Positions 10,827 through 22,528 of a DNA stretch of 64,000 nucleotides are shown piece after piece. The stretch is from contig JANTQF010000035.1 of NCBI GenBank assembly GCA_032988165.1, positions 1 to 64,000 of the forward strand, given 5' to 3'. Below the pieces are notes generated by a model. The model was not told where the DNA came from, made no database searches, and was given only the letters and a program-made list of their open reading frames with translations. The stretch is from Emmonsiellopsis sp. PD_33 (taxonomy: Eukaryota; Ascomycota; Eurotiomycetes; Onygenales; Ajellomycetaceae). The position numbers and the translations under genes are program-made. The first letter of the stretch is position 1. The number at the start of each line of letters is the position of its first letter.

Positions 10827-12020
10827 GGGGGTAATTTGAGATTTTTATGATTATGAAGGTTACGATTGTGTTGAGCATATTTCTATGTTATGTGTATTTG
10901 ATACCAGAATCAGTTGATGAGGGGGTTTTGTTCTGGATGGGATGGAATTTATATACCCAACGTCCTCTTTTTCTGCAAATGATTTAGTTGACCCGTGCAA
11001 GTTGATAGTTCTTGAATTTGGTGGTTTATATAGACAGAGACAGACCACTTACTTGGCTGATTCAGGTGAGTTATTTTTTTTTTCAATAAATATCCATCCC
11101 CCAATCTCTATGATTCCCATTTCTCATATTCTAATAGAACACGTTGATTCTAACACCGCAATCAGCATGCATAGATCTGTGTAACTGGCACCGCACTGCA
11201 TGCAGGCAGGGTCATATCCATGTATGCAACATACATGTGCCCTACTGGATACATGTAGGATCTAATCTGATAAAGTGTTTGTTTCATTAGATACATATGT
11301 ACATACATGTGAGTTAATTTAACCAAGATCTTAATTTCCATCCTGAACCAACCACCATGAATGAACCCTAGCCCAAATTGCTGTCTCTGGGGATGGATGA
11401 AGGGTGTATCCCTCGGAATACCATTCCTTACTAAAGTTGTTAGCAAGAGTTGTTTAAACCTAAACTTACTGTATTCCAAACTAACCCCCGTCCCCTCCAC
11501 CCCCGGTCTAACTATAGGATACAGCATCAGGGGTGAAGCGTAAAATCACCATTAAGCAAAAATATGTAGAAATGAAGGGAATCTGAAATGTAGAAATGTA
11601 CAATTAAAATTCACATAATACCAGTACAAAAAGAATCATTTTTGTTGAAAAATGGAGAGAGAAAGAAGAAAAGAAAGAAGAAGCCAAGGGGGAAGAGAAA
11701 TGGGGGCGAAGAGAACAAAAAAAGTAAAAAAATCTGAAGGAGAAAAGGGAGAATTAAGAAAAGTGCTAGCAAACACAGTGACCGACCAAATCAACGCTTG
11801 AGGAAATAGAAACGAATCATTAAGGGAAACACCAAGCCCGCGCACCCAGACACCAAAACAAGGATACCAGAGTGGGAAATCGGATCTGTAGTATAAAAAA
11901 AAGTTGGGCCAGAAAAGGATATAGAAAAAAGGTATATAAAAAGCCCGATAGGAGTGGGAAAAGAAGCGAAAACAGGAAACGACATCGGAGGCATATCCAA
12001 GCTGAGCAATACCCAAATGA
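10827..12020. other. Convergent 3' spacer, no gene seen
   Basis: About 1.2 kb between the 3' ends of the WLM gene and STU1. AT-rich with A/G-rich stretches near 11640-11760 on the + strand. The short open frames lack any recognisable sequence. Confidence 0.6.
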
Positions 12021-15000
12021 TCATGTCGCAGGCTTCCTCATGATATAATACGTGAGCAAGGGGCGATGTTCCTCGGATTTAATCATGCGCCAGAACGCCT
12101 CTTCCGGCTTCACCATCTCGTGTAATTCGAGACAAAACTCCATAACTGCCCGGCGTATGTCGGGCTGCGGGTCCTTTAGGCTCTGGTTTGCAAAGTTCCC
12201 GAGACGCTGCAGCTCCGGCTCGTTGAGGAACAGATTCTTTTCGTTTAGTCGGCGAAGAAGCCCACTGAGGATATACCCACCCATGGCGACCATGCGGTGG
12301 CTTTCGAGAGACTTTTCCTCCGACTCAAGGAGATCAAGGACAGCATCAATTACATCACCAGGATCACAGACGCCAACTAGGTCTTCGGCTGTTTCTTCGA
12401 GGCCGCTGACGATGTGGTTTGTGAGTTCGTAGTGTTTGCGTGCTGTGATTATAGCAGTTGTTGCTCTGGCGTAGTACGTCGAGAAATAGTCGCGGTTGAT
12501 TGAGAACAGCAAGCGCACTGTCACTAAGACTTGCGTCTTCAAATCTAGTGATCGACCGGTGGGTGATTTCTTCTCCGGGTCAGGGGCTTCAAGCGCTTCT
12601 AATAACACCATCAATATTTCCGCAAACTTGGCCTCGTCGTTCAATATGGTTTCGTGATATTTGATCAAACTTTGAAGCTTCCGATATCCATGGACATCGA
12701 TGGCGCCAGACCGGATTTTACTGAGACCTCTATCAATCATGTCGCGTGCCCTCGTTGGGTCCTTGGAGCGTGGGCTAAGGCTTCTTCGTCTCTCTAAACC
12801 CTCAACTTTCTTCCATCGTCGATGTGAATTTTCACTGGTAGGCTGGGGAATACTTGATGGAGGCGAGAGACTAGGGGACTCCTGGCGGTGGTTATATTTG
12901 CGGCTCGGAGTATTTGCTGGTTCATTGATAGGAAGCTCCTCAAGCGGGGATGCCTTAGAGGGTGTGTGGGGGGTTCTTGGAGACATGCCTAGCCTGCCAG
13001 CGAGCGGGATATTTTCCTGTAAATTGGGAGACTGGGGGTCTTCATATACTTTGAGCGTCTCTGCAGGACGCATACCGTCACTGCTAGCTAGAGAGAGGCG
13101 GTTAGATGGTACAGGTATTCTAGGTGTCACCTCATCTTTGGCCTTTGACTGGCGTCTGTTAGGGCTGGTGGTTGTAAGCACAGGTTCTTCGGTTCGCCGT
13201 TTGTAGTGAAGTGTCGGTGATATCGGAATGCGAGAAACCGAATTATCGCTGCTGCTAAGACGGCGATGAGTTACTGGAGTCATCTGTGGGGCTTTTGCCT
13301 GTTGAGAAGGAGGTAGGTCGGTGAGGATTTCACTTTTGTGGAGGTTGAAGACATCAGCATCGGAATGAAGATTGGTAGCAGCACTGCTGGGATCGACATC
13401 CATAGAATTGGGTAAACCCATCTCAAAATTCTCCGACGACCTCTCAGGACTCGCAACTTGTGGTTTGGCGTCTACCGAAGCCGCATAGTTCGGTTTTACA
13501 GCAGGACCCGCCATTAAACGCGCTTCGCCAGATTTCAACCCAGCAATATCGAGCCGTTTTGGCTTCGGCTTAGCCGTGCTCACTGGCGCACTATCAAGCC
13601 TAGATTTTGGACGAGCTGGCGTAGGATTCTTCCTCCCTGGTGTTGCAGTGGTCGTCTTACTCCTGGGTTTTTGGGGGCTTTGGGATGGGCTTGATAATCT
13701 GGGAGCGGATGAGCTGTGAACAGGTCTACGGGAATATGGATCTGCTGTCGCAGGCCGCGCCAGCTCAGGCCGTCGAGGGCGTGCAGATGGTCGCATTGGA
13801 GCGGAAGATAACGAGGTATTCTGGGATGAAACATGAGAGCCAGTAGGTACGGTGCGGGTGGTTGATACAGCTGGCCGCTGCGCAGAAGATCTAGTTGGTT
13901 TTACATCGGGAAATGACGATTGGGCGGACTCTGGGCGAGCAGGAAGATTCCTTGCTGCGGCTAAGCGAGCCTTCTTTTGGGCGGCAATGGTTTCTTTGAG
14001 AGTCAATCTTGTTCCTGCACCTGAATTGCTACTGGTCATACCTGGTCGGGATCTTCCGGTAGCATTTGCACTGTCAGGGCCACGGTTCGGGTTACCAGAA
14101 TCTCTCTCGAGAAGAGACTTCGACTTTGGGTCTAGAGTCGACATGATCCTGTGAAATTCAGTATAATGTTATACGAAAATTCGGGGCGTGGTGTTATACG
14201 TACCCATCTGCTCTGTCCTGAGACACCCTAGCAAATGTCCAGTAGGTACTGCGCATATTTTCCCTGACTCCAGGATTCGCATCCGCAAGTCCCTTCTTGA
14301 TGCATTTTTCAATGAGATCAAGACCTCCACTATACTCAAGCACACCCCTGTGACCATGCCTCGTGATTATGGTTTGGATCCAGCCTGTCGCAAACAACCT
14401 AGGCTGGACATTTTTATCCTGACATGCGCCCCAGATATGCTGAAGGATCCGAGAAGTATAAGACACGTTGCCAATGATAGCATCAACTGTGAGATTGCCA
14501 TTTTGAGCACTGATTTTTTTCAGTCCTCCGCACACCTTAATCATATTCTGGAGCAGGACTTCAACCATCGGGTCAATTGCAGGACCGTTGACTCGGGCAA
14601 TTTCCTGAATCAAGTGGCATCCAGAAGCTGAAAGGGTTGTGCGCAACGAATTGACAGTTTTAAGTATACCATCAAGCAATGATTTGATGCCAACAAGATA
14701 ATACTGCTGATAGTCCTGGGGCGCATTTCCTTTCGTCAGTCTTCGGAGCTTTATCACACTCTTCTCACGAAGACTCCAGTTTTGCTCTGATTCCTTGCCC
14801 TCAAAATGAGGAAGCATGCTACGGACGATTTCATCAAATTCGCGATGAGAAGTGACATAAAGTGGGTCGACCGATTCCGATTCAGCAGCTTCCGTAGTCA
14901 TGGCGGGGAAGGCCTCGATGCTGGGGGTATGTTTTAACACCGGATCCCTTCGTGGTGGATCAGCTCTAAGTTGCGTAGAGGAGGAAAGATAGCCCTGATC

Positions 15001-16049
15001 ATTCCTTGACGTATCTAGAATAAGGGTTAGCAATGTGGATAGGAAACTGGTGATTGCTCATACCACCATAAGTAGAGTCAGATATTGCGCTGGCGTCCTT
15101 ACTTGTTGCGTCGGCAGTTGAATACGAGTGGACGGAAAGGACAGAGTTTGGCCGCTTTGGTTCCTGGGGGCGGTGGCTTGAGAAACTGCTTGCTGGTCTC
15201 AATATATCGGATTTCGATTGGGATTGTTGAGAAGAGGACAATTCTTGATCGGCACCAATGTTAGATAGAATTGAGTTTGTAATCGATTTTCTCACATTGT
15301 GTGATATCAGTAGCTTCTTCAAGTCCGACAAAGCACGAGGAGGGGCGTTTCTGCGAATTGTATTAGTGAGGGTCATAGTCAACCAACGCAGGAGGTATTG
15401 CGTACTGAAACAAATCGATAACAGTCACCTTGGCGGTCTCTCTGACTCCGCTATCAGCGTCTTCGAGGCAAGTGACGAGACGTGGCACGTATGTACGGAA
15501 GAGCACGCCGCGTTCCCGGGTCATCTGCAAAAGGTCGAATTAGCACACTGCGCACAAGATAAAAATGTACTTGATGACACACGAGACACGCACAGTTGCC
15601 AGCCACGTCATACTGGTTTCCTTTGCCCTGGGGTTCTTGCCCACCAAAGCAACTTCAAGAACATGGTGTTCCACTTCAGCGGGGGAAGCCTGCCAAAAGT
15701 CGCTAAATGCCTGTGCAGCCTGAGCACGAATCCGCTCTTTATGGTCGCCTAGCCGTTCGAGGAGCAAGGGATAGGTAGACCGGCCCTGAGACGCAATCGC
15801 CAGCTGCTGCTCCTGGAGATACAATCGTTTCAGCAGATGGCCGAGGCCGGAAAATCCCGCAGCAGACAGGGATGAATGTTGTGAAGAGATGGCGGAGCGG
15901 AAGGCTTCGAAGGTGTTGGATATGGCGAGATCAGGGACATTTTTCTGTTTAATGTCTGACTTGAGCTTCGTGACGTGTGTTATCTTTGCCTCGATGGAGA
16001 GATTGTGGTTTTTGAGAGCTGCTAGAACCTCCTCGGCTCTAGCTTCCAT
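12021..16049 (-). CDS. STU1: STU1, CLASP-family microtubule-binding protein
   Basis: CLASP-family protein that binds microtubules, promotes rescue and organises the spindle. Five exons (16049-15594, 15524-15406, 15350-15064, 15014-14204, 14148-12021) give 1266 residues. An N-terminal HEAT/TOG-like region (MEARAEEVLAALKNHNLS, LLLERLGDHKERIRAQAAQA, and YVPRLVTCLEDADSGVRETA) is followed by a Ser-rich linker and a CLASP_N TOG domain in exon 4 (FDEIVRSMLPHFEGKESEQN, TRHGHRGVLEYSGGLDLIEK, then ADANPGVRENMRSTYWTFA). Exon 5 is a long basic Ser/Pro/Arg region, the usual CLASP microtubule-binding region, ending in a helical C-terminal domain (LEALEAPDP to YYIMRKPAT). The start is the ATG at 16049, giving MEARAEE; the codon two positions upstream is TTG. 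All five junctions are canonical GT-AG and restore the frame. Confidence 0.95.
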
Positions 16050-17337
16050 TGTCAAGATGGTGTGTTGACAACGGTCATTGGTAGGGTCTTAAAACAGAGT
16101 TTGTCGTGGCCAAAAGCGGCTGAAATAGCTTATCCAACAGCTGAGGAGGGTGGGCGCGATCACACCAAGATAATCCTCCTATCTCGACTAGGCGGCTATT
16201 TGACCGCGGCGACGGCGAGCGATCAAACAATCGATCGATATGAAGGAGGGGGGATCGCAGACGATTGACTCGGGAACTCGAATAAGGATCAAAATGCGAC
16301 GACAAGAACAGTCGGACGGACTAAGAGAGTCTGATATCAATAACGGGATAAAGGGACGCGAGTGGGGGGCGCAGGTGGTGCTTCGATGCCATCAACCCCA
16401 AACACAGGGGGAAATGGATGCCCAAGCAGGACAGACCGCGGGGGAGTCTGTGAAAGGAGAGGACAGAGTAACAGAAGGACGGACACGTACGCAGAGCCGG
16501 GGCAGCAGAAGTATCCCAACAGACCGGGTGAAGCAGACACAGCGAACAGACGGCGGCGAGCAGAGGCGTGGAGGAATTCGACGAGATGAGGTTGCGGCGG
16601 GCTGTCCCAAAACGGAAAGATGATTGTTTCCAGCCAAAATAGGAGCGTTGGCTTGGCAGCCGCCGGCGCTAGGCTGGATTGGGCCGCCCTGGCTGAGGTA
16701 AGCAGCGAGGGGGATGCACGACGGGCTATTTACATGCCATATTTAATAGGGATTCAACTATAAACCTCCAGAATATATCTTGGTGTTTCATCAATCAATC
16801 ATCGTTTATCGGCATTCCCAACAGAGTACTACTAGTGTTTGTGTGCTCGGATGGTAGGTTGGATGCGCATAGGCCACATCTAATACACCTCCAGAGCGAG
16901 TCCAAAGCTTCAACTAGAGGACTACACTCCATCACGATTGGGATTGATGGGGATATGCGTGTGAATTTGGGATTCGGGTATAGTTTGTGGCGGGAAACAA
17001 CCTTAATCTACTATCATGAGGTTGCGATCCATGGAAGAGGAGATAGTTAGTACTATTGCTCCCCCTGTCCATGGTCAAGAACAGAGTGCTGGTGAACCAT
17101 GGGAGCTTTGATAGTAAAGTAAAGTTAAGATCTCCAAAGGAGCATTTGGATTGAGTTTGGCGACTACATAATTCCTTCCAGACTCTTGCCCACAGATGAG
17201 GGCAGGGGCATTGCTGTAGCGGTGATATCAAAATACAAGCAGCCCATCTCGTACCCCCTACATCCACACATACATCCCCCATCCATATCACACCTAGGAA
17301 TTCTCCGTGTAGCTATCCCTACATTAACCACGCAGCT
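16050..17337. promoter_or_regulatory. Divergent intergenic region, STU1 / BSP peptidase
   Basis: About 1.3 kb between two divergent starts. It is A/G-rich on the + strand from 16240 to 16620 and has a short ATCGATCGAT segment near 16229. Open frames here are composition artefacts without family signal. Confidence 0.5.
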
Positions 17338-18255
17338 ATGTCTACTACCTCCAGCTCCCCCACTATCCTTACCCCTGACCATTCTCCAACTTCACCAGAA
17401 GCAGACGCCCGGGACGCAGACCACGTCGTGGATAGGTCAAAGCACGACTCTATCTCCGCCCCACGCCCGACTCCCCGCATTCGTCTCCAGCTTGACGATG
17501 TCTCTCACCCGGGCACCGAGGTCTTCCTGCATTCCATCCGACATCTAAACGAGCTGTTCGAAGACGCACTACAGAACATTGTAGACTACCTCTACACATC
17601 CCCCTCCAACAACAACGACCCGGACAGCAGCAGCGGGCCCATTAACAACACCCCCCTCTCTCCCCATCGCCACAAACACAAGGACAACCTCCCGCTCCGC
17701 ACCTTCACCCCTACCCTCCCCAGCACGCACGCCGTAACCCTAATCCTCCGCACCAAACCCGGCGTCGCCTACACCATCGGCAACGCCCAAGACAACGACC
17801 TCAAAGAAATCCACTTCTCCCTAACCTACATCGCCAGCGTCGGCAAGACAAACTCCCACCCGCGCGACGAAATCACAGGCGTCATCACCCACGAACTCGT
17901 CCATTGCTACCAACACACCCCCTCAAACGACCACACATCCCTCCCCGCAGCGCCCGGCGGGCTGGTCGAGGGGATTGCGGACTTTGTCCGGCTGAGTGCT
18001 GGGCTGGACCCGCCGCATTGGAATAAGCCGAGGAGCTCGGGGGAGCGCGGGGAGAGGTGGGATGCGGGGTATCAGGTTACGGCGTACTTTTTGGAGTGGA
18101 TTGAGAAGGAGAAGGTTGGGGAGGGGGCGGTGGGGAGGGTGAATGATCGGATTTTGAGGACGGGGTATACGGCCGACTTTTGGACGGGGTTGTTTGGGGT
18201 GGATGTGGGGAAGCTTTGGGAGGAGTATGGGCAGTATTTGGATGGGGAGGACTAG
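17338..18255 (+). CDS. Basic secretory protein (BSP) family putative zinc peptidase
   Basis: Single-exon gene of 305 residues matching the plant/fungal/bacterial BSP peptidase family, best known from plant pathogenesis-related proteins. Visible hallmarks: TPRIRLQLDD near residue 42, EIHFSLTYIAS, then the zinc-peptidase helix GVITHELVHCYQH (H185, E186, H189), followed by GGLVEGIADFVRLSAGL and RWDAGYQVTAYFLEWIE, which are the conserved blocks of the family. No signal peptide is visible; the N-terminus is Ser/Thr/Pro-rich and polar, so it is probably intracellular or leaves the cell by an unusual route. Substrates of the family are unknown. The first two thirds are C-rich and the last 285 bases are strongly G-rich on the sense strand. 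Confidence 0.88.
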   Translation: MSTTSSSPTILTPDHSPTSPEADARDADHVVDRSKHDSISAPRPTPRIRLQLDDVSHPGTEVFLHSIRHLNELFEDALQNIVDYLYTSPSNNNDPDSSSGPINNTPLSPHRHKHKDNLPLRTFTPTLPSTHAVTLILRTKPGVAYTIGNAQDNDLKEIHFSLTYIASVGKTNSHPRDEITGVITHELVHCYQHTPSNDHTSLPAAPGGLVEGIADFVRLSAGLDPPHWNKPRSSGERGERWDAGYQVTAYFLEWIEKEKVGEGAVGRVNDRILRTGYTADFWTGLFGVDVGKLWEEYGQYLDGED

Positions 18256-19207
18256 GGGGGGTAAAAGTTAGTCAGGAGTGAGTAGATTGGGTGTCTGGAA
18301 CCGGTTGGGGCCAATTGTTGGATATCCCCCTTCACTGTTCTATGGGTAGGCTGGCTCATCCCTTGTTTACAGTGCGCGCAACGGTGGAATGCTCTATCCC
18401 GTTCTACCCCTCGACATTAATGACATGCTATTCTTAAGAGACATAGGTCCTCCTAATATGACGACCAGGGACTTGTGTCTACTTCTCCGTCTTCCCCCCT
18501 TATTTCTATAGAAAGTAAACTCTCAATTGACATGAAGAACCAGAACCATACATTTCTCCATAAAAAAGTCCGTATGCAAATAGAGACAGTCACTCCGATT
18601 TCCCCAATGTTGACCGAGAGAAATGCTTCCCCATACAACATAGATGCCAAATCACCACGAAATAAAAGTTCTGAAATATCAATCACAACAGGCAGGATAG
18701 ATACACCCCATGTGCGTCCCAAGTGGGCGTCTCAGGGGTGTGTGTAAAGTGGTAGAAATAAGAAAGAGGATATGAAGAGTGGAGGAGGAATGAAAAAGGA
18801 GACGAAAAAAAGCTATCTTTCAAATCGATGTAATAAGATATATAAAATAAAATAAAAGATAAGCCAACAGACAAAAAAGAGAGAAAAAACGCGCATTCCC
18901 GATATATTGTACATGTACATTTGACAAAAAAAAGAGCAAGGAAAAACACGAGAGAAAAAAAGATAACGGCCGGACATGCAGACAGCGTAAGATAGACAGG
19001 AGGGGAAGTGTCAGGGGGGTTAGGCAAGGAATAAAACATCAAGCAATCAAAACTGCTGTTGCTTTGTATGTCTTCCCTCCTCAATATATTCCCTTTCTTT
19101 ACATATGGCAAATAAGACAGTCGGAGAAAAAAAGAAAAAGAACACCACCCGTTATAATATTCTCACATTTGCTTTCCCAAATATATTCTTCTTTTTGCGT
19201 TTCCCTT
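18256..19207. other. Convergent 3' spacer, no gene seen
   Basis: About 950 bp between the 3' ends of the BSP peptidase and mL44 genes. A-rich on the + strand from 18750 to 19140; no supported coding region. Confidence 0.6.
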
Positions 19208-20395
19208 TTATACAATGATCTCACCGGGATCAATATACACCGGCGTCCACTTCGCCGCTCCATCCTCCTCCGTCGAGCTCGGTACCTGAACCCCAAGCGG
19301 GCTATAGAGATACCAACCCTTCAGCGCCGCCGCGGCAGCGCGGAAACGCGCCTCGATCAAACTTCCACCAGCCCCCTCGCCGATCTTTTCGCTTCCGGAG
19401 AAAATTCCCACGTTGAAAACGGGCCGATTACTCAACCGACCCGTCTCGGAAAGGATCTTGGCAACGGGCGACTCAAACCCTTCGCGGCGGCACAGCTTGC
19501 TCAGATCCCGCGTGGGTTGGGAAAATGTAAAGAGGGATGCCATGTCGAGGTGGCGGCTCAGAAAATGTTCTTTGTAGAATTCCTTCGCCGCAGGCCGGCC
19601 GGCGTGCAGGTATATGGCGGCAAGGACGGCGCGGACGAAATTTGCCGAAGCCTGGTTCGGCGTGACTCCGTCCACTGCGGGAGAGGTGATCGGGGCGGAT
19701 TCGCCAAAGGCGTTGTCAGTTACTATCCGTCCGCTCGTGCCGCGCTTCAACACCTTGCCCGCTGGCCCAAGAAACTCGCCGCTGGTGTTGGTTTCCAGGC
19801 TCGTGTCGGGTGGTAGCCGTTTGAATTGGAGGAGACCTGGGTCGACTTCGTAGCCGGGCTCTGCGGCGAATTCGACACCCCATTCTCTTGTCATAGCGCC
19901 GAGAGTCTTTGGTCCGACAAAGGAATACATGGCGGCCCAGAGAACCTTGATGGGGAGTCGCGGGAAGGTGCACAGTAGGTGTTCGGAGGTGTAGTATGTG
20001 AGGAGGTCGCCGCCAAGTATCGAAAGTGACTTGTTGTTAAACTGTGGAGAGGGGTCGGCCGATTCATCGACCAATGTGCGAGCAAGGGTTTGAAGGGGTA
20101 GTCGTTTAGGGAGGGCGAGTCGGGCGTGGATGGCAGCAAGTTTAGGGCAAGTCAACGAGGCCTCAACGTCGGGTGAAGGGGGGAGGTTCGGACGGGATGT
20201 CGTGGGGGGAGCGGAACTATCATCTTCATCTTGGAACTCGGTCTCTTGCGACGCAACAGCACTCGAGAATGCGGCGGACTGCTGTCGTATGGCTGTGAAA
20301 AAAAGCTGTTGCGGAGCAGCCGAGCGCCTAATTGTCGGCTGTATCCGCGGCGAAAGAACTGAACCGCTCCATCGGAGGAGCTGCAGTCTCTTCAT
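19208..20395 (-). CDS. MRPL3: Mitochondrial large-subunit ribosomal protein mL44 (MRPL3)
   Basis: Single-exon gene of 395 residues for the mL44 protein of the mitochondrial large ribosomal subunit. The N-terminus is a basic, Ser/Gln-rich presequence (MKRLQLLRWSGSVLSP, with further Arg to about residue 50). The core is an RNase III-like fold lacking catalytic function (LPKRLPLQTLARTLVDESAD, LGGDLLTYYTSEHLLCTFPR, ANFVRAVLAAIYLHAGRPAA) followed by a double-stranded-RNA-binding-like domain (KILSETGRLSNRPVFNVGIF, IGEGAGGSLIEARFRAAAAA, LKGWYLYSP). I chose the ATG at 20395; the frame is open further upstream but only to non-ATG codons. It is divergent from another mitochondrial protein gene 296 bp away. 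Confidence 0.93.
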   Translation of the reverse strand: MKRLQLLRWSGSVLSPRIQPTIRRSAAPQQLFFTAIRQQSAAFSSAVASQETEFQDEDDSSAPPTTSRPNLPPSPDVEASLTCPKLAAIHARLALPKRLPLQTLARTLVDESADPSPQFNNKSLSILGGDLLTYYTSEHLLCTFPRLPIKVLWAAMYSFVGPKTLGAMTREWGVEFAAEPGYEVDPGLLQFKRLPPDTSLETNTSGEFLGPAGKVLKRGTSGRIVTDNAFGESAPITSPAVDGVTPNQASANFVRAVLAAIYLHAGRPAAKEFYKEHFLSRHLDMASLFTFSQPTRDLSKLCRREGFESPVAKILSETGRLSNRPVFNVGIFSGSEKIGEGAGGSLIEARFRAAAAALKGWYLYSPLGVQVPSSTEEDGAAKWTPVYIDPGEIIV

Positions 20396-20691
20396 TTGGC
20401 TTCCCGATCGAGTGGCAGACCTCAATTCCCGGTGTTGCTGGTGCTGGCGCAATTGGCGGGTTCTCTCGCGGCTTGGAGTTGGATTTGATATCGTCGATGC
20501 TTCAAAAAATTCTCGACCAGACGAACTTAGGTCTGGATCACGTGGATGGCCTGTCGGGCTAGTCCCTTCTGGGCGCTAGCGCCGTTCCGTCCTGGCCTTG
20601 CCTCATCTTCGACTTGACGACGCTCGACGACATTCTTCACGACCGAACTCTTCCTGCATTCCCCAAGCCGTATCCGCGCGTCTTGTTCATA
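20396..20691. promoter_or_regulatory. Shared divergent promoter of two mitochondrial genes
   Basis: Spacer between the mL44 and complex I accessory-subunit start codons. It holds ATCACGTG at 20537-20544, a match to the Cbf1-type RTCACRTG consensus, roughly midway between the two genes. Confidence 0.6.
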
Positions 20692-21102
20692 ATGGGAGGT
20701 GGTGGCAAAATCCGGTAAGGCATTGACTTCCTGGGGCTGCGCACGCTGCGCTGTTCCCACGCAATTGCATGTTGCTGACGCTCTTCATGTACAGGTATCC
20801 CACCCACGTCTGGTCGCCAGCCGGTGGTTGGTACTCTCAACCCGCCAATTGGAAGGCCAACACTGCGATTATTGGTCTAGTCGGATTCGGCATTGCCGCT
20901 ATGGCTTTCAGCGTCTCTGCACAGAAGGAAATTCGAACGAAATTCCCAGAGCAAGGCAGATTCTTCCCGAGTCGGTGGTGGGTTTCCCGCATATACCCCC
21001 GGTATATATCGCCTGCAACTGCTGACTTACTAGTGTCACTATAGGTGGAGCAAACAGATCGTCGAGCACGAAAAGGAGCTGGCTAGAGAAACCGAGTCAT
21101 GA
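20692..21102 (+). CDS. Probable NADH:ubiquinone oxidoreductase accessory subunit (B15/NDUFB4-like)
   Basis: Small mitochondrial inner-membrane protein of 87 residues from three exons (20692-20714, 20795-20977, 21045-21102). It begins MGGGGKIRYPTHVWSPAGGW, has one predicted membrane helix (ANTAIIGLVGFGIAAMAFSV) and ends with a charged segment (RFFPSRWWSKQIVEHEKELA). The helix followed by Arg/Lys and EQGRFFPSR-type sequence resembles the end of the NDUFB4/B15 family (EGKLDRTFHLSY in animals), and similar fungal proteins are annotated as complex I accessory subunits. Assignment to that exact subunit is inference from a short match; a small mitochondrial membrane protein is well supported. All splice junctions are GT-AG and preserve the frame. 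Confidence 0.75.
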
Positions 21103-21232
21103 GGACGCAGACGAGAGGGGTCCGTTCAGTGGGATATTTTTGTGCATTATACTTCCTCTTGGCGTTGATTTGATGGGATTAGATACAACATACTATTATC
21201 AATCGATCAAACAATCGAACTTTCTTTTTTTT

Positions 21233-22528
21233 CTATTTCTCGGGCCGTTCAGCAAACTGCCTTACATACAGCCGGATACGCTCTATATAGCTCTCGCCAT
21301 TCCATAACTCTTTCCCCTCCTCCGAAACTGATACCCGCGGCATCCCGATCTGCTCGATTACAAAACTGGCCGCCACTGTGGCGCACATCAGTGCTGCTGG
21401 AATCCGCCCATCTTCGCCCCAAGCTCCAGATATATCCCTCCACCTTGGGGATGTGTCGAGCATCTGCGGGATCATCGCGACAGGGGCCCGGACAGGTGTG
21501 ATCAGAGCTTGGGCCAGAGCGCCGAGGAATGCATTCCCTGCGCCCGTTGGGTCTACCACGTTCACGCCCTGACATGCAAGAATATGTACAGAGAGGTCCT
21601 GGGAAAATGCATAGCAGCCGTCTTTCCCCGCGCGTACCACCAGCAGGCCCTTTCCGTCTCGTCCAATCCCGGATTTCACGATGGTGTTCGCTATGTCGCG
21701 ATCTCGGGGATTCTCTTCGCTCCAGGATTTGTTTCCGTATAAGCTGCCGAGTTCTAGCTCGTTCGGGCTAAGCACATCTACATATTTCAGCGCCTTGTAG
21801 AATGTTGGAAGTTCCTCCTCGCGACACAAGTCGGGCACCGGCTCCCACACGAAAATGGGACGCCGTCCAACTAGAGATTGATCTATATTCCCGTTTTGTA
21901 GGAGTGTATTTCGTCTTTCCAAAATCCCCTCAACAATCTCGATGCAGCGGGCCGGGGAGCAGACCATATGGAATGTTTTTGAGAAAACTTGAGACTCTGA
22001 AAGCGAGTTATGATCTAAGCGGATTTTGGGGGTAAGATATTTGAAGTCTTTTCATTCCTGCGCAGTTAGTAACCGTTGCAATAATAATCCTATATCAAAG
22101 AATCATCCCCCCCTTCTATCAACTCACCCCTTTTCTCGTTGGGCCCGTAACCGTTCCACGCCCTCGTGGTCAGTCTAGCAGTAGACTCTCTGAAAATACA
22201 GGAGGTGTCCCAAGACGAAATAACTCGTCGAACCTCGTCCGGGAAATCAGAGCCGGTATCAACGATCCAGCTCACGGACTGGCAATGTTCCCTGCCGGCA
22301 ACCATCCTTGCACCAACGACGGCATAGGAGCCAGCACCACCAATGATATCTTTCACCGGCGGATTGGGGGCTTCGAAGTGAATCTCATCTGCATAATTAA
22401 CCGTCAGTCTACCATGTTCAATGCAGTGTTGCTCTCAGGGAGGAAGGCCAACCGATGATGAACATTCCCAGAGTGCAGAAGTCAACCCCGGCGGGATTAC
22501 GGTGATTGTCTGGCTCGATTTTAGACAT
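21233..22528 (-). CDS. MAK32: MAK32-like PfkB-family (ribokinase-fold) protein
   Basis: Three exons (22528-22453, 22388-22128, 22047-21233) give 383 residues of the PfkB/ribokinase fold. The N-terminus is typical (VDFCTLGMFIIDEIHFEAPN, then IIGGAGSYAVVGARMVAG). The C-terminal half has FVWEPVPDLC, DVLSPNELELGSLYG, LLVVRAGKDGCYAF and the signature block VVDPTGAGNAFLGAL. This order matches yeast Mak32, named for its requirement in maintaining the L-A double-stranded RNA element; its biochemical activity is not established. The usual catalytic Asp of the GAGD motif is Asn283 here. The start at 22528 aligns with the expected N-terminus; an in-frame ATG at 22599 would add 24 residues. Divergent from CAP. 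Confidence 0.87.

Noticed and set aside
10459..10878. Proline-rich open frame antisense to the WLM gene
   Set aside because: It is the complement of the G-rich Gly/Glu tail; low complexity without start context or homology.
11162..11527. 121-codon minus-strand open frame between the WLM gene and STU1
   Set aside because: It lies in AT-rich convergent 3' DNA and shows no domain or plausible composition.
19208..20452. Longer N-terminus for mL44 starting at 20452
   Set aside because: The extension opens at a TTG codon; the ATG at 20395 begins a typical mitochondrial presequence.
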